64,000 nucleotides of DNA from MGBC163016 sp964462135 (GTDB lineage: Bacteria; Actinomycetota; Coriobacteriia; Coriobacteriales; Eggerthellaceae): positions 1 to 64,000 of the forward strand of contig CAYWWK010000003.1 in the NCBI GenBank assembly GCA_964462135.1, written 5' to 3'. Shown here piece by piece: positions 1 to 6,820 of the stretch (the stretch's first letter is position 1; each line of letters starts with the position of its first letter). Position numbers and translations under genes: made by a program. The notes below the pieces were generated by a model. The model saw nothing but the letters and a program-made list of their open reading frames with translations. It was not told the origin of the DNA and did not search any database.

Positions 1-71
1 GCGTCAAGCAGGTCAAGAAGGACATCGCACGCATCCTCACTGAGATGCGGGCTCGAGAGCTGAGCGCGTAG
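1..71 (+). CDS. rpmC: Ribosomal protein L29, C-terminal end (partial)
   Basis: The last 22 codons of uL29 are in frame from base 3 to a TAG stop at 69-71; the rest lies outside the window. The visible end (VKQVKKDIARILTEMRARE) matches the second helix of L29, a small protein near the peptide exit of the 50S subunit. rpsQ starts 13 bases later, which is the usual rplP-rpmC-rpsQ order of the S10-spc operon, so the identification rests on both sequence and position. Confidence 0.9.
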   Translation, partial: VKQVKKDIARILTEMRARELSA

Positions 72-84
72 GAGGGGATAGCAG

Positions 85-345
85 ATGGAACAGACAAGGA
101 ACCTTCGCAAAGTAAGGCAGGGTGTCGTCGTCAGCGACACCAATGACAAGACCATCGTGGTGTCGGTGGAGGAGCGCAAGCCCCATCCCATCTATGGCAA
201 GATGATCACGTCTACCAAGAAGTATCACGCTCATGATGAGGAGAATTCCGCTGGTGTGGGCGATACCGTGCAGATCATGGAGACTCGCCCGCTGTCCAAG
301 ATGAAGCGTTGGCGTCTCTACAAGATAGTGGAGAAGGCTAAATAG
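85..345 (+). CDS. rpsQ: 30S ribosomal protein S17
   Basis: This 86-residue protein is full length for bacterial uS17, a primary 16S rRNA binder with an OB fold. Recognisable parts are the start of the barrel (RKVRQGVVVSD), the HPIYGK segment near residues 34-39 and the KRWRLYKIVEKAK end. A GGAGG-type ribosome-binding site lies about ten bases before ATG. It sits between rpmC and rplN, the canonical position. Nothing is unusual apart from the TAG stop shared with most neighbours. Confidence 0.97.
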   Translation: MEQTRNLRKVRQGVVVSDTNDKTIVVSVEERKPHPIYGKMITSTKKYHAHDEENSAGVGDTVQIMETRPLSKMKRWRLYKIVEKAK

Positions 346-386
346 CGCATGCGCGCTTTTGCCTTGGAAGGTAAGGACGAATAGCA

Positions 387-755
387 ATGATTCAGATGCA
401 ATCCATGCTCACGGTCGCCGACAACTCCGGCGCTCGCAAGGTGCAATGCATCAAGGTCCTCGGTGGCTCGAAGCGCCGCTATGCAGGACTTGGTGATGTG
501 ATCATCTGCAGCGTCAAGGAGGCTATGCCCAATGGCGCCGTGAAGAAGGGCGAGGTCGTTCGCTGTGTGGTTGTCCGCGTGAAGAAGGAAGTTCGTCGCG
601 ACGATGGCAGCTACATCAAGTTCGACCAGAATGCCTGCGTGCTGATCAACAACGACGGCACTCCTCGCGGCACGCGTATCTTCGGGCCAGTGGCTCGCGA
701 GCTGCGCGACAAGCGTTACATGAAAATAGTGTCTTTGGCACCTGAGACGCTTTAG
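387..755 (+). CDS. rplN: 50S ribosomal protein L14
   Basis: At 122 residues this is the standard length of uL14, which sits at the subunit interface and is the docking site of the silencing factor RsfS (encoded at 52980-53390 here). The start MIQMQSMLTVADNSGARK, the internal GAVKKGEVVRCVVVR segment and the GTRIFGPVARELR motif are all typical. A 41-base spacer with a GGTAAGGACGA-like ribosome-binding region precedes it. It ends in TAG, and the AGGAGG for rplX overlaps that stop. Confidence 0.98.
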   Translation: MIQMQSMLTVADNSGARKVQCIKVLGGSKRRYAGLGDVIICSVKEAMPNGAVKKGEVVRCVVVRVKKEVRRDDGSYIKFDQNACVLINNDGTPRGTRIFGPVARELRDKRYMKIVSLAPETL

Positions 756-770
756 GAGGTGTCAAGTACT

Positions 771-1109
771 ATGGCAACCAAGACGAACAAGCGCACTGCC
801 TTGAAGGTCCGCAAGGGCGATACGGTCAAGGTCATTGCTGGAAAGGATCGTGGCAAGGAGGGCAAGATCCTCCGCGCCATTCCTGAGAGCAATCGCGTGG
901 TGGTCGAGAAGGTCAACATCATGAAGAAGGCCATGCGCCCCACGCAGGCCAACCCTCAGGGAGGCATCTCCTCTATGGAGGCTCCGCTGAATGCTTCGAA
1001 TGTGATGTTGGTCTGTCCGCACTGCAAGAAGCCTACCCGTGTTGGCCATCGCATCGAGGATGGCAAGAAGCACCGGGTTTGCAAGAAGTGCGGCAAAGAC
1101 GTTGACTAG
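771..1109 (+). CDS. rplX: 50S ribosomal protein L24 with two CxxC pairs
   Basis: uL24 starts 50S assembly by binding the 5' end of 23S rRNA. ATG at 771 is chosen because AGGAGG (754-759) lies at good distance; an in-frame GTG at 759 sits on the ribosome-binding site itself. The protein has 112 residues. The KOW segment (KGDTVKVIAGKDRGKEGKIL) covers about residues 15-34. Cys82, Cys85, Cys104 and Cys107 form two CxxC pairs, suggesting a metal-binding C-terminal knuckle, a C+ form known in part of the L24 family. A 212-base non-coding stretch follows. Confidence 0.96.
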   Translation: MATKTNKRTALKVRKGDTVKVIAGKDRGKEGKILRAIPESNRVVVEKVNIMKKAMRPTQANPQGGISSMEAPLNASNVMLVCPHCKKPTRVGHRIEDGKKHRVCKKCGKDVD

Positions 1110-1321
1110 GCTTTCCGCAGCACCTCGCCTTGCTGTTCCAAGCGCTTCTTCCTCACGTACGAGGTACGCTCGGGCGCGCTTTCACAGCAAATCGGGGCAC
1201 TGCAAGAACCCTGTCAATCGTCTTTGACCGTCGGCAGGGAAGTTTTATTTGGCCCTCGGGGAACCTGAGGGACCTAGGGTCGGAAATCCTGGGTTCAAAC
1301 CAACAGAAAGGTTGAAGAGAG
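1110..1321 (+). promoter_or_regulatory. Unusually long rplX-rplE spacer with hairpins and a possible promoter
   Basis: These genes are normally a few bases apart, but here 212 bases hold no credible gene. The stretch contains a CGTAC-GAG-GTACG hairpin near 1157-1170. A candidate promoter TTGACC (1224-1229), 16 bases, TATTTG (1246-1251) follows. Just after it is an eight-pair hairpin CCCTCGGG/CCTGAGGG (1253-1260/1264-1271, one G-U pair). It could be an internal promoter with a leader for rplE onward, or an RNA element acting on the downstream genes. The promoter match is weak; the spacer itself is certain. Confidence 0.4.
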
Positions 1322-1873
1322 ATGGCAGATATGCCTCGACTCAAAGAGAAGTACAACAAAGAGATTGCTTCTCAACTGAAGAAAGACCTTGAGATCCAGA
1401 ATGTCATGGACGTTCCGAGACTCTCCAAGGTTGTTGTGAACATGGGTGTTGGAGCTGCGGCGGGTGACGCGAAGCTCCTAGACGCCGCCATGAATGACAT
1501 GCGTGTCATCACCGGACAGCAGCCCATGGTGACCCGCGCCAAGAAATCCATCGCAGGCTTCCATATCCGCGAGGGGCAGGCCATCGGCTGCAAGGTCACT
1601 CTGCGTGGAGACAGGATGTGGGAATTCATCGACCGTCTGCTGGCTACCGCCATTCCGCGCGTCCGCGACTTCCGTGGTCTTTCCACGAAGAGCTTTGATG
1701 GTCGCGGCAACTATTCCATGGGCGTGACCGAGCAGCTGATCTTCCCTGAGGTCGACTATGACAAGATCGACCGCACGCGTGGCATGGACATCACGGTGGT
1801 CACCACCGCAAAGAACGACGAGGATTCCCTGGCGCTTCTCCGTGCGCTTGGGTTCCCGTTCAAGAGCGAATAA
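1322..1873 (+). CDS. rplE: 50S ribosomal protein L5
   Basis: uL5 holds 5S rRNA in the central protuberance and touches P-site tRNA. Its 183 residues are standard. Family segments are PRLSKVVVNMGVG (about 32-44), the AKKSIAGFHIREGQ region (about 72-85) and FPEVDYDKIDRTRGMDI (about 141-157). ATG at 1322 follows AAAGG by about nine bases; a second in-frame ATG at 1331 is less likely. The long leader upstream means its translation may be less coupled to rplX than usual. Confidence 0.97.
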   Translation: MADMPRLKEKYNKEIASQLKKDLEIQNVMDVPRLSKVVVNMGVGAAAGDAKLLDAAMNDMRVITGQQPMVTRAKKSIAGFHIREGQAIGCKVTLRGDRMWEFIDRLLATAIPRVRDFRGLSTKSFDGRGNYSMGVTEQLIFPEVDYDKIDRTRGMDITVVTTAKNDEDSLALLRALGFPFKSE

Positions 1874-1919
1874 CCTGATAGGTCTTCGAAGAGGCTTCTG
1901 AAAGGAAAGAAGGAGAGGC

Positions 1920-2105
1920 ATGGCAAAGAAATCCATGATCGCGAAGGCGAAGAGGGAGCCGAAGTACTCCACCCGCCAGCATAATCGCTGCAGCAGGTGT
2001 GGCCGTCCCCGTGCCTACTATCGCAAGTTCGGTATCTGCCGCATCTGCCTGCGTGAGCTGGCGAACAAAGGCCAACTGCCCGGCGTTACCAAATCCTCCT
2101 GGTAG
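1920..2105 (+). CDS. rpsN: 30S ribosomal protein S14, zinc-binding type
   Basis: The 61-residue short form of uS14 (type Z) binds 16S rRNA in the 30S head. Cys24-x2-Cys27 and Cys40-x2-Cys43 form the zinc ribbon, and the GQLPGVTKSSW end is diagnostic. A GGAAAGAAGGAGAGGC ribosome-binding region precedes ATG. The position between rplE and rpsH is canonical. The zinc form is the usual primary S14 of Firmicutes and Coriobacteriia-like actinobacteria. Confidence 0.98.
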   Translation: MAKKSMIAKAKREPKYSTRQHNRCSRCGRPRAYYRKFGICRICLRELANKGQLPGVTKSSW

Positions 2106-2209
2106 GATTCATCCATCTTGGTTCCTACATGTCAGGCGAGGGTGCTACGGGTACTCAAGATCGAACCGGCATGTATGATGAGGCAAGCGAGTTTAAGGAG
2201 AAGCTCAAC

Positions 2210-2608
2210 ATGACAATGACCGACCCCATTGCAGACATGCTTACGCGCCTGCGTAATGCTCAGACTGCAGGTCATGAGACGGTGTCGATGCCCACAAGCA
2301 AGAAACTTGTGGAGATCGCTCGGATCATGGACAAGGAAGGCTACATCCAAGGCTACGAGGTGATCGATGGGTCTCCTCGCGGCACTCTTGAGTTGACGCT
2401 CAAGTACGGGCCGAAGAAAGAGAAGATCATCAAGGGGATCAAGAGGATCTCCAAGCCTGGTCTTCGCATCTATGCGGGCAAGGAAGACCTTCCCCGCGTT
2501 CTCGGTGGTCTGGGTACCGCCATCATATCAACTTCAAGCGGCGTCATGACCGACCGCGATGCGCGCAAAGCCGGCATCGGTGGCGAGGTCATCGCCTACA
2601 TCTGGTAG
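2210..2608 (+). CDS. rpsH: 30S ribosomal protein S8
   Basis: uS8 binds helix 21 of 16S rRNA and in some bacteria also represses its own operon. ATG at 2210 gives 132 residues beginning MTMTDPIADMLTRLRNAQ, the conserved start. TAAGGAG lies ten bases upstream. A longer in-frame ATG at 2129 would add 27 residues with no family similarity. The C-terminal STSSGVMTDRDARKAGIGGE region (about 105-124) carries the rRNA-binding signature. Confidence 0.97.
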   Translation: MTMTDPIADMLTRLRNAQTAGHETVSMPTSKKLVEIARIMDKEGYIQGYEVIDGSPRGTLELTLKYGPKKEKIIKGIKRISKPGLRIYAGKEDLPRVLGGLGTAIISTSSGVMTDRDARKAGIGGEVIAYIW

Positions 2609-2622
2609 AAGGGAGTATACGC

Positions 2623-3162
2623 ATGAGTCGTATCGGCAAGATGCCCGTCGCCGTCCCATCAGGTGTGGAAGTGAAGATCGACGGCACCACCGTTACTGTC
2701 AAGGGCAAGAAGGGCGAATTGACCCGCACCTTCCAACCCACCATGATCATCAAGCAGGAAGGCGAGGAGCTGACCGTTTCTCCGGCTGACGAAGAGCGCC
2801 AGACGAATGCCTACTGGGGGCTTACCCGTTCCCTTCTGCACAACATGGTCGAAGGCGTTTCCGAGGGCTTCACCAAGAAACTCGAATTGGTGGGCGTTGG
2901 CTACCGCGCCGCTCTCAAGGGACGCGATCTGGAAATGCAGCTCGGCTTTTCCCATCCCGTTTTGGTGAAGGCTCCCGAAGGCATCACCTTCGAAGTTCCC
3001 TCTCAAAACGAGATCATCGTCTCGGGCGCATCCAAAGAGCAAGTCGGCCAAGTCGCCGCTGACATTCGCAAATGGCGCAAGCCTGAGCCGTACAAGGGCA
3101 AGGGCATCCGCTATGAGGGTGAATATGTACGTCGCAAGGCTGGCAAGGCTGGCAAGGAATAA
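2623..3162 (+). CDS. rplF: 50S ribosomal protein L6
   Basis: uL6 lies near the GTPase-associated centre of the 50S subunit. The 179 residues cover both repeated domains: the start SRIGKMPVAVPSGVEV, the central LELVGVGYRA region (about 87-96) and the signature KPEPYKGKGIRYEGE (about 152-166). The gene follows rpsH by 14 bases with a GAAGGGAG ribosome-binding site. It ends in TAA. Confidence 0.98.
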   Translation: MSRIGKMPVAVPSGVEVKIDGTTVTVKGKKGELTRTFQPTMIIKQEGEELTVSPADEERQTNAYWGLTRSLLHNMVEGVSEGFTKKLELVGVGYRAALKGRDLEMQLGFSHPVLVKAPEGITFEVPSQNEIIVSGASKEQVGQVAADIRKWRKPEPYKGKGIRYEGEYVRRKAGKAGKE

Positions 3163-3196
3163 GCCTTGAAGCTGGCATTTTTGAAAGGGAATTGAC

Positions 3197-3568
3197 ATGC
3201 AGAAATCTGTTCTCAAGCGCCAGAAGGGACTTGCTCGCCGCCATCGTCGCGTTCGTGGCAAGGTCAATGGCACTGCAGAGCGTCCGCGCCTGTGCGTGAC
3301 TCGCTCCAACAACAACATCTATGCCCAGGTCATCGATGACGTGTCCCACAAGACCATCGTCGGTGCATCAACCCTGGGCGCCGCCTTCAAGGCCAGCGGA
3401 CTGAAGTCTGGCAACGTGGAAGGTGCGGCAAAGCTTGGCAATATCATCGGAGCCATGGCCATGGAAGCTGGCATCACCGAAGTCGTATTCGACCGCGGCG
3501 GCAATCTTTACCATGGACGTGTGAAGGCCGTGGCAGACGGCGCCCGCGAAGCGGGACTCAAGTTCTAG
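3197..3568 (+). CDS. rplR: 50S ribosomal protein L18
   Basis: uL18 binds 5S rRNA with L5. At 123 residues it is full length. The basic N-terminus (KRQKGLARRHRRVRGK, about residues 6-21), the RPRLCVTRSNNNIYAQ segment and the FDRGGNLYHGRVKAVADGAR end match the family. GAAAGGGAATTGAC is the ribosome-binding region. The order rplF-rplR-rpsE is canonical. Confidence 0.98.
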   Translation: MQKSVLKRQKGLARRHRRVRGKVNGTAERPRLCVTRSNNNIYAQVIDDVSHKTIVGASTLGAAFKASGLKSGNVEGAAKLGNIIGAMAMEAGITEVVFDRGGNLYHGRVKAVADGAREAGLKF

Positions 3569-3583
3569 AAGGGATCAAGGCAC

Positions 3584-4105
3584 ATGGCTCGTAAACAACA
3601 GGAAAAAGCAGTACCAGAGCTCGAAGAGCGCGTCGTTGCCATCAACCGCGTTTCCAAGACCGTCAAGGGTGGTCGGCGCATGCAGCTGACGGCACTGGTG
3701 GTCGTCGGTGACGGCAAAGGCAAGGTAGGCGTTGGTCTGGGCAAGTCCCAAGAGGTTCCCAATGCCATCAAGAAGGGTACGGAGGATGCGAAGAAGAGCA
3801 TGTTCACCGTTCCCGTCACTGAAGAGGGGTCCGTTCCCCATGAAATCATCGGCGAATTCGGAGCAGGCCGCGTTCTCATCAAGCCGGCTGTTCCCGGTAC
3901 CGGCGTCATGGCTGGCGGTCCCGTCCGTGCCATCATGGAGCTGGCGGGGGTCAAGAACGTCATCACCAAGTCCTTGGGCACCAGCAATGCGATGAACATC
4001 GTCAAGGCTGCTGCCGAGGGTCTGAAGGCGATGGAAAGCCCCGAGCAGGTTGCAGCTCGCCGTGGGATCACGGTTGACGAGATGTTCGGCCGGAAGGAGA
4101 AGTAG
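3584..4105 (+). CDS. rpsE: 30S ribosomal protein S5
   Basis: uS5 contributes to decoding accuracy and to mRNA unwinding at the entry channel. The 173-residue protein has the N-terminal dsRNA-binding-like domain (ERVVAINRVSKTVKGGRRM, about 16-34) and the GVGLGKSQEVPNAIKKG loop (about 49-65). The C-terminal domain includes GAGRVLIKPAVPGTG. A GAAGGGATCAAGG ribosome-binding region lies upstream and rpmD begins three bases after the TAG stop. Confidence 0.98.
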   Translation: MARKQQEKAVPELEERVVAINRVSKTVKGGRRMQLTALVVVGDGKGKVGVGLGKSQEVPNAIKKGTEDAKKSMFTVPVTEEGSVPHEIIGEFGAGRVLIKPAVPGTGVMAGGPVRAIMELAGVKNVITKSLGTSNAMNIVKAAAEGLKAMESPEQVAARRGITVDEMFGRKEK

Positions 4106-4108
4106 AAG

Positions 4109-4294
4109 ATGGCTGAGAAGAAGCTTCGCGTCACCCAGGTCAAGAGCCAGATTCGCAGGCCTGCTGACCAGGACAAGACACTTCGCGCGATGGGACTCGG
4201 TCGCATTGGCAAATCCAAGGAGCTGACCGACAACGAGAGCGTGCGCGGGATGATCTTCAAGGTGAAGCACCTTGTTGAAGTGGAAGAGCTCTAA
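4109..4294 (+). CDS. rpmD: 50S ribosomal protein L30
   Basis: uL30 is a small 50S protein; 61 residues is the usual bacterial size. LRVTQVKSQIRRPADQDKTLRAMGL and the RGMIFKVKHLVEVEEL end are typical. ATG lies three bases after rpsE, so translation is probably coupled. The last codons and the stop form one arm of a nine-pair hairpin that extends into the spacer before rplO (see the separate entry). Confidence 0.97.
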   Translation: MAEKKLRVTQVKSQIRRPADQDKTLRAMGLGRIGKSKELTDNESVRGMIFKVKHLVEVEEL

Positions 4295-4307
4295 GCTGTT
4301 CCACTTC
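4277..4307 (+). promoter_or_regulatory. Hairpin spanning the rpmD stop codon
   Basis: GAAGTGGAA (4277-4285) pairs perfectly with TTCCACTTC (4299-4307) around a 13-base loop that contains the TAA stop of rpmD. No U-tract follows, so it is not a standard terminator. A second hairpin, CCTGAC/GTCAGG with a five-base loop, lies near 4347-4363 just before the rplO ribosome-binding site. The pair may set processing or stoichiometry within the operon; that role is inference. Confidence 0.45.
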
Positions 4308-4382
4308 ATGTTATCCTTAAATGAAGATATAAGAGCACAAGCGAGTCCTGACAGGTAGTCAGGGCGAAAGGAAAGGCAAGAC

Positions 4383-4832
4383 ATGGAGATCAAAGATCTG
4401 AAACCTGCGGCAGGATCAACCAAGGCGCGCAAGCGCGTCGGACGTGGTCCGGCATCAGGCACCGGCAAGACCGCTGGTCGTGGCATGAATGGACAGAAAT
4501 CCCGTTCTGGCGGCGGCAAGGGTGCCGGTTTCGAAGGCGGTCAGACTCCTCTGGCGCGTCGTCTCCCGAAGCTTCCCGGATTCAGGAACCCGAACCGTGT
4601 GGAATACAAGGCCGTGAACGTCTCACGCCTGGATGCCAAGTTCGATGCGGGTGATATCGTGGATGGCGAGAGCCTCAAGGCGAAGGGCATCATCAAGAAG
4701 ATGGATGAGCCAGTGAAGATCCTTGGGGATGGTGAGATCACCAAGGCGCTCACCGTCAAAGTAGACAAGATCTCCGCCTCTGCGAAGGCGAAGATCGAGG
4801 CAGCGGGTGGAAAGGTCGAAGAGCCTTGCTAA
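4383..4832 (+). CDS. rplO: 50S ribosomal protein L15
   Basis: uL15 is a late-assembly 50S protein of 149 residues here. The glycine/arginine-rich N-terminus (RVGRGPASGTGKTAGRG, about 18-34; SRSGGGKGAGFEGGQTPLARRLPK, about 40-63) threads into 23S rRNA. The C-terminal part with GDGEITKALTVKVDKISASAKAKIEAAGG is typical. An 88-base spacer and a GGAAAGGCAAG ribosome-binding site precede it. Its last seven bases overlap secY. Confidence 0.97.
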   Translation: MEIKDLKPAAGSTKARKRVGRGPASGTGKTAGRGMNGQKSRSGGGKGAGFEGGQTPLARRLPKLPGFRNPNRVEYKAVNVSRLDAKFDAGDIVDGESLKAKGIIKKMDEPVKILGDGEITKALTVKVDKISASAKAKIEAAGGKVEEPC

Positions 4833-6109
4833 GCTCATTAGTCGATGCGTTCAAGATTCCTGAGCTGAGGAAGAAGATCCTCTTCACCTTGGCCATCTTG
4901 GCGCTGTACCGGTTTGGTGCATATGTTCCTGTTCCGGGCATTCCCTTCCACGAGTTCGCCACCGCCTATCAGTCCTCAGGCGTTGCCATGAGCATGCTTG
5001 ACCTCTTCACCGGCGGTGCGCTCTCCAACTTCTCAGTGTTCTCATTGGGCATCATGCCCTACATCACCGCATCCATCATCATGCAGCTGATGCAGGGCGT
5101 CATTCCTGCCGTGGGTCGCTGGGCCAAGGAAGGTGACTCCGGTCGTAAGAAGATCACCCAGGTCACGCGTTACCTCACCTTGGGACTGGGCCTGATCAAC
5201 GCCATTGGATACCTGCTTTTGTTCCAATCCCCTTCCTATGGCGTCCAGTTCCCCGACAGCGAGGTTCCCAATTGGGTGACCAGCGTGGTCATCGTATTCA
5301 CCTTGGTTGCAGGCACCGCCTTCATCATGTGGATGGGTGAGCTCATCACGCAGCGGGGCGTTGGCAACGGCATGTCCCTTATCATCTTCCTGAGCATCAT
5401 GAGCGGTGTGCCTTCAGCCATCTTCTCGTCCATCAACCTCACTGCCGATATCGGCATGGGCATTGCGGTCACCATCCTCATTCTGGCCGTGGTGATAGCC
5501 TGCATCCCTCTCATTATCTTCGTGGAGCGTGCCCAGCGTCGCATTCCCGTGAACTACGCGAAGCGCGTTCAGGGCCGCAAGATGATGGGTGGACAGAACA
5601 CCTACATTCCCTTGAAGGTCAATGCGGCTGGCGTCATTCCCATCATCTTCGCAAGCTGCATCCTGTACCTGCCCGCTCAGCTTGCTGCCATCTTCAATGT
5701 GGATTGGCTGACCACCTTTGCTGATTGGTGCACCACAGGCTGGCTCAATTGGCTCTTGACGCTGCTGCTCATCGTCTTCTTCGCCTATTTCTACACTTCC
5801 ATGGTGTTCAATCCCGAAGAGACGGCTGACAATATCAGGAAGCAGGGTGGCTTCATCCCAGGTGTCAGACCAGGGTCTGCAACGGTTCAGTACATCAAGA
5901 ACACCTTGCGGCGCATCACACTGCCGGGTGGGTTGTTCATAGCAGTGATCGCGGTAGTCCCGACGATCATATTCTTCTTCACGAACAACCAGCTGATCCA
6001 GTCATTTGGTGGCACTTCGATCCTCATCATGATCGGCGTTGCCCTCGATACGATGAGCAAGGTCGAAAGCCAGTTGAAGATGTACAACTATGACGGCTTC
6101 TTCAAGTAG
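4826..6109 (+). CDS. secY: Preprotein translocase channel subunit SecY
   Basis: SecY forms the membrane channel used by SecA (56342-59137) and the ribosome. A TTG start at 4826 overlaps the end of rplO and gives 427 residues beginning with the family-typical LLSSLVDAFKIPELRKK-like end. AAAGG lies ten bases upstream. About ten hydrophobic segments are visible, with the plug region around YRFGAYVPVPGIP and the conserved cytosolic loops VERAQRRIPVNYAKR and GFIPGVRPG. Translational coupling to rplO is likely. Confidence 0.96.
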   Translation: MLSSLVDAFKIPELRKKILFTLAILALYRFGAYVPVPGIPFHEFATAYQSSGVAMSMLDLFTGGALSNFSVFSLGIMPYITASIIMQLMQGVIPAVGRWAKEGDSGRKKITQVTRYLTLGLGLINAIGYLLLFQSPSYGVQFPDSEVPNWVTSVVIVFTLVAGTAFIMWMGELITQRGVGNGMSLIIFLSIMSGVPSAIFSSINLTADIGMGIAVTILILAVVIACIPLIIFVERAQRRIPVNYAKRVQGRKMMGGQNTYIPLKVNAAGVIPIIFASCILYLPAQLAAIFNVDWLTTFADWCTTGWLNWLLTLLLIVFFAYFYTSMVFNPEETADNIRKQGGFIPGVRPGSATVQYIKNTLRRITLPGGLFIAVIAVVPTIIFFFTNNQLIQSFGGTSILIMIGVALDTMSKVESQLKMYNYDGFFK

Positions 6110-6123
6110 GAAGAGGAATTGCG

Positions 6124-6747
6124 ATGAATATAGTTCTGCTCGGAGCGCCAGGTGCAGGAAAAGGCACCCAGGCTGCCAAGTTGGTTGAAGACGAAGGGCT
6201 TTGCCATATCTCCACGGGAGACATCCTTCGTCAGGCTGTGAAGGACGAAACAGAGCTCGGATTGAAGGCGAAGGCGTTCATGGACGCAGGGGATCTGGTT
6301 CCCGATGAGCTCATTATCGATCTAATGCGTGAGCGCATTGAGCAGCCTGACACGGCAAAGGGGGTCATCTTGGATGGCTTTCCCCGCACCACCACTCAGG
6401 CTGTTGCCCTTGACACGATGCTCTCTGATCTGGGCAGGCCGCTGGATGCCGCACTGCTCATCGATGTTGATCCTGAAGTCATCGTGAAGCGGTTGAGCTC
6501 ACGGCGCATGTGCCGTGACTGTGGACACATCGGCACCGCCTCTGATGCATCGTGCCCCGTCTGCGGCGGTGAGATGTATCAGCGCGATGATGACAACGAG
6601 GCCACCGTACGCAATCGTTTGGAGGTCTACGAGAAGTCAACCAGCCCATTGGTGGACTACTACCGTGGATGCGATCTTCTTGTTACCATTGATGGCGACC
6701 GTGACCCTGATGTGGTGTATGCCGATGTGAAGAAGGCGCTTGGCTAG
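6124..6747 (+). CDS. adk: Adenylate kinase, zinc-LID type
   Basis: Adenylate kinase interconverts ATP plus AMP and two ADP in the cytosol. Its 207 residues contain the P-loop GAPGAGKGTQ (7-16), the NMP-binding TGDILR (31-36) and DGFPRT (84-89). The long LID holds Cys130, Cys133, Cys144 and Cys147, a four-cysteine zinc site typical of Gram-positive enzymes. It follows secY by 14 bases with an AGAGGAATTGCG ribosome-binding region and is the last gene before the operon terminator. The usual next genes map and infA are absent here. Confidence 0.98.
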   Translation: MNIVLLGAPGAGKGTQAAKLVEDEGLCHISTGDILRQAVKDETELGLKAKAFMDAGDLVPDELIIDLMRERIEQPDTAKGVILDGFPRTTTQAVALDTMLSDLGRPLDAALLIDVDPEVIVKRLSSRRMCRDCGHIGTASDASCPVCGGEMYQRDDDNEATVRNRLEVYEKSTSPLVDYYRGCDLLVTIDGDRDPDVVYADVKKALG

Positions 6748-6776
6748 AAGAGGCGTCTCGCTCAAAGGTTTATAGG

Positions 6777-6807
6777 CCCGCAGCTTCCAGAAGGTGCGGG
6801 CTTTTCT
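6777..6807 (+). terminator. Intrinsic terminator of the ribosomal protein operon
   Basis: CCCGCA (6777-6782) pairs with TGCGGG (6795-6800) around a 12-base loop, followed by CTTTTCT. It lies 30 bases after the adk stop and just before the ATG of the next, functionally unrelated gene. Confidence 0.75.
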
Positions 6808-6820
6808 CTATAATCAGTCC

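Noticed and set aside
1285..1310. GGGTTCAAACC resembling a tRNA T-arm in the rplX-rplE gap
   Set aside because: The flanking bases do not form the five-pair stem and no acceptor, D or anticodon arm is present.
3575..4519. Long open frame on the minus strand opposite rpsE-rpmD-rplO
   Set aside because: It is antisense to three ribosomal protein genes with full family matches, has no ribosome-binding site and resembles no protein; it follows from codon bias.
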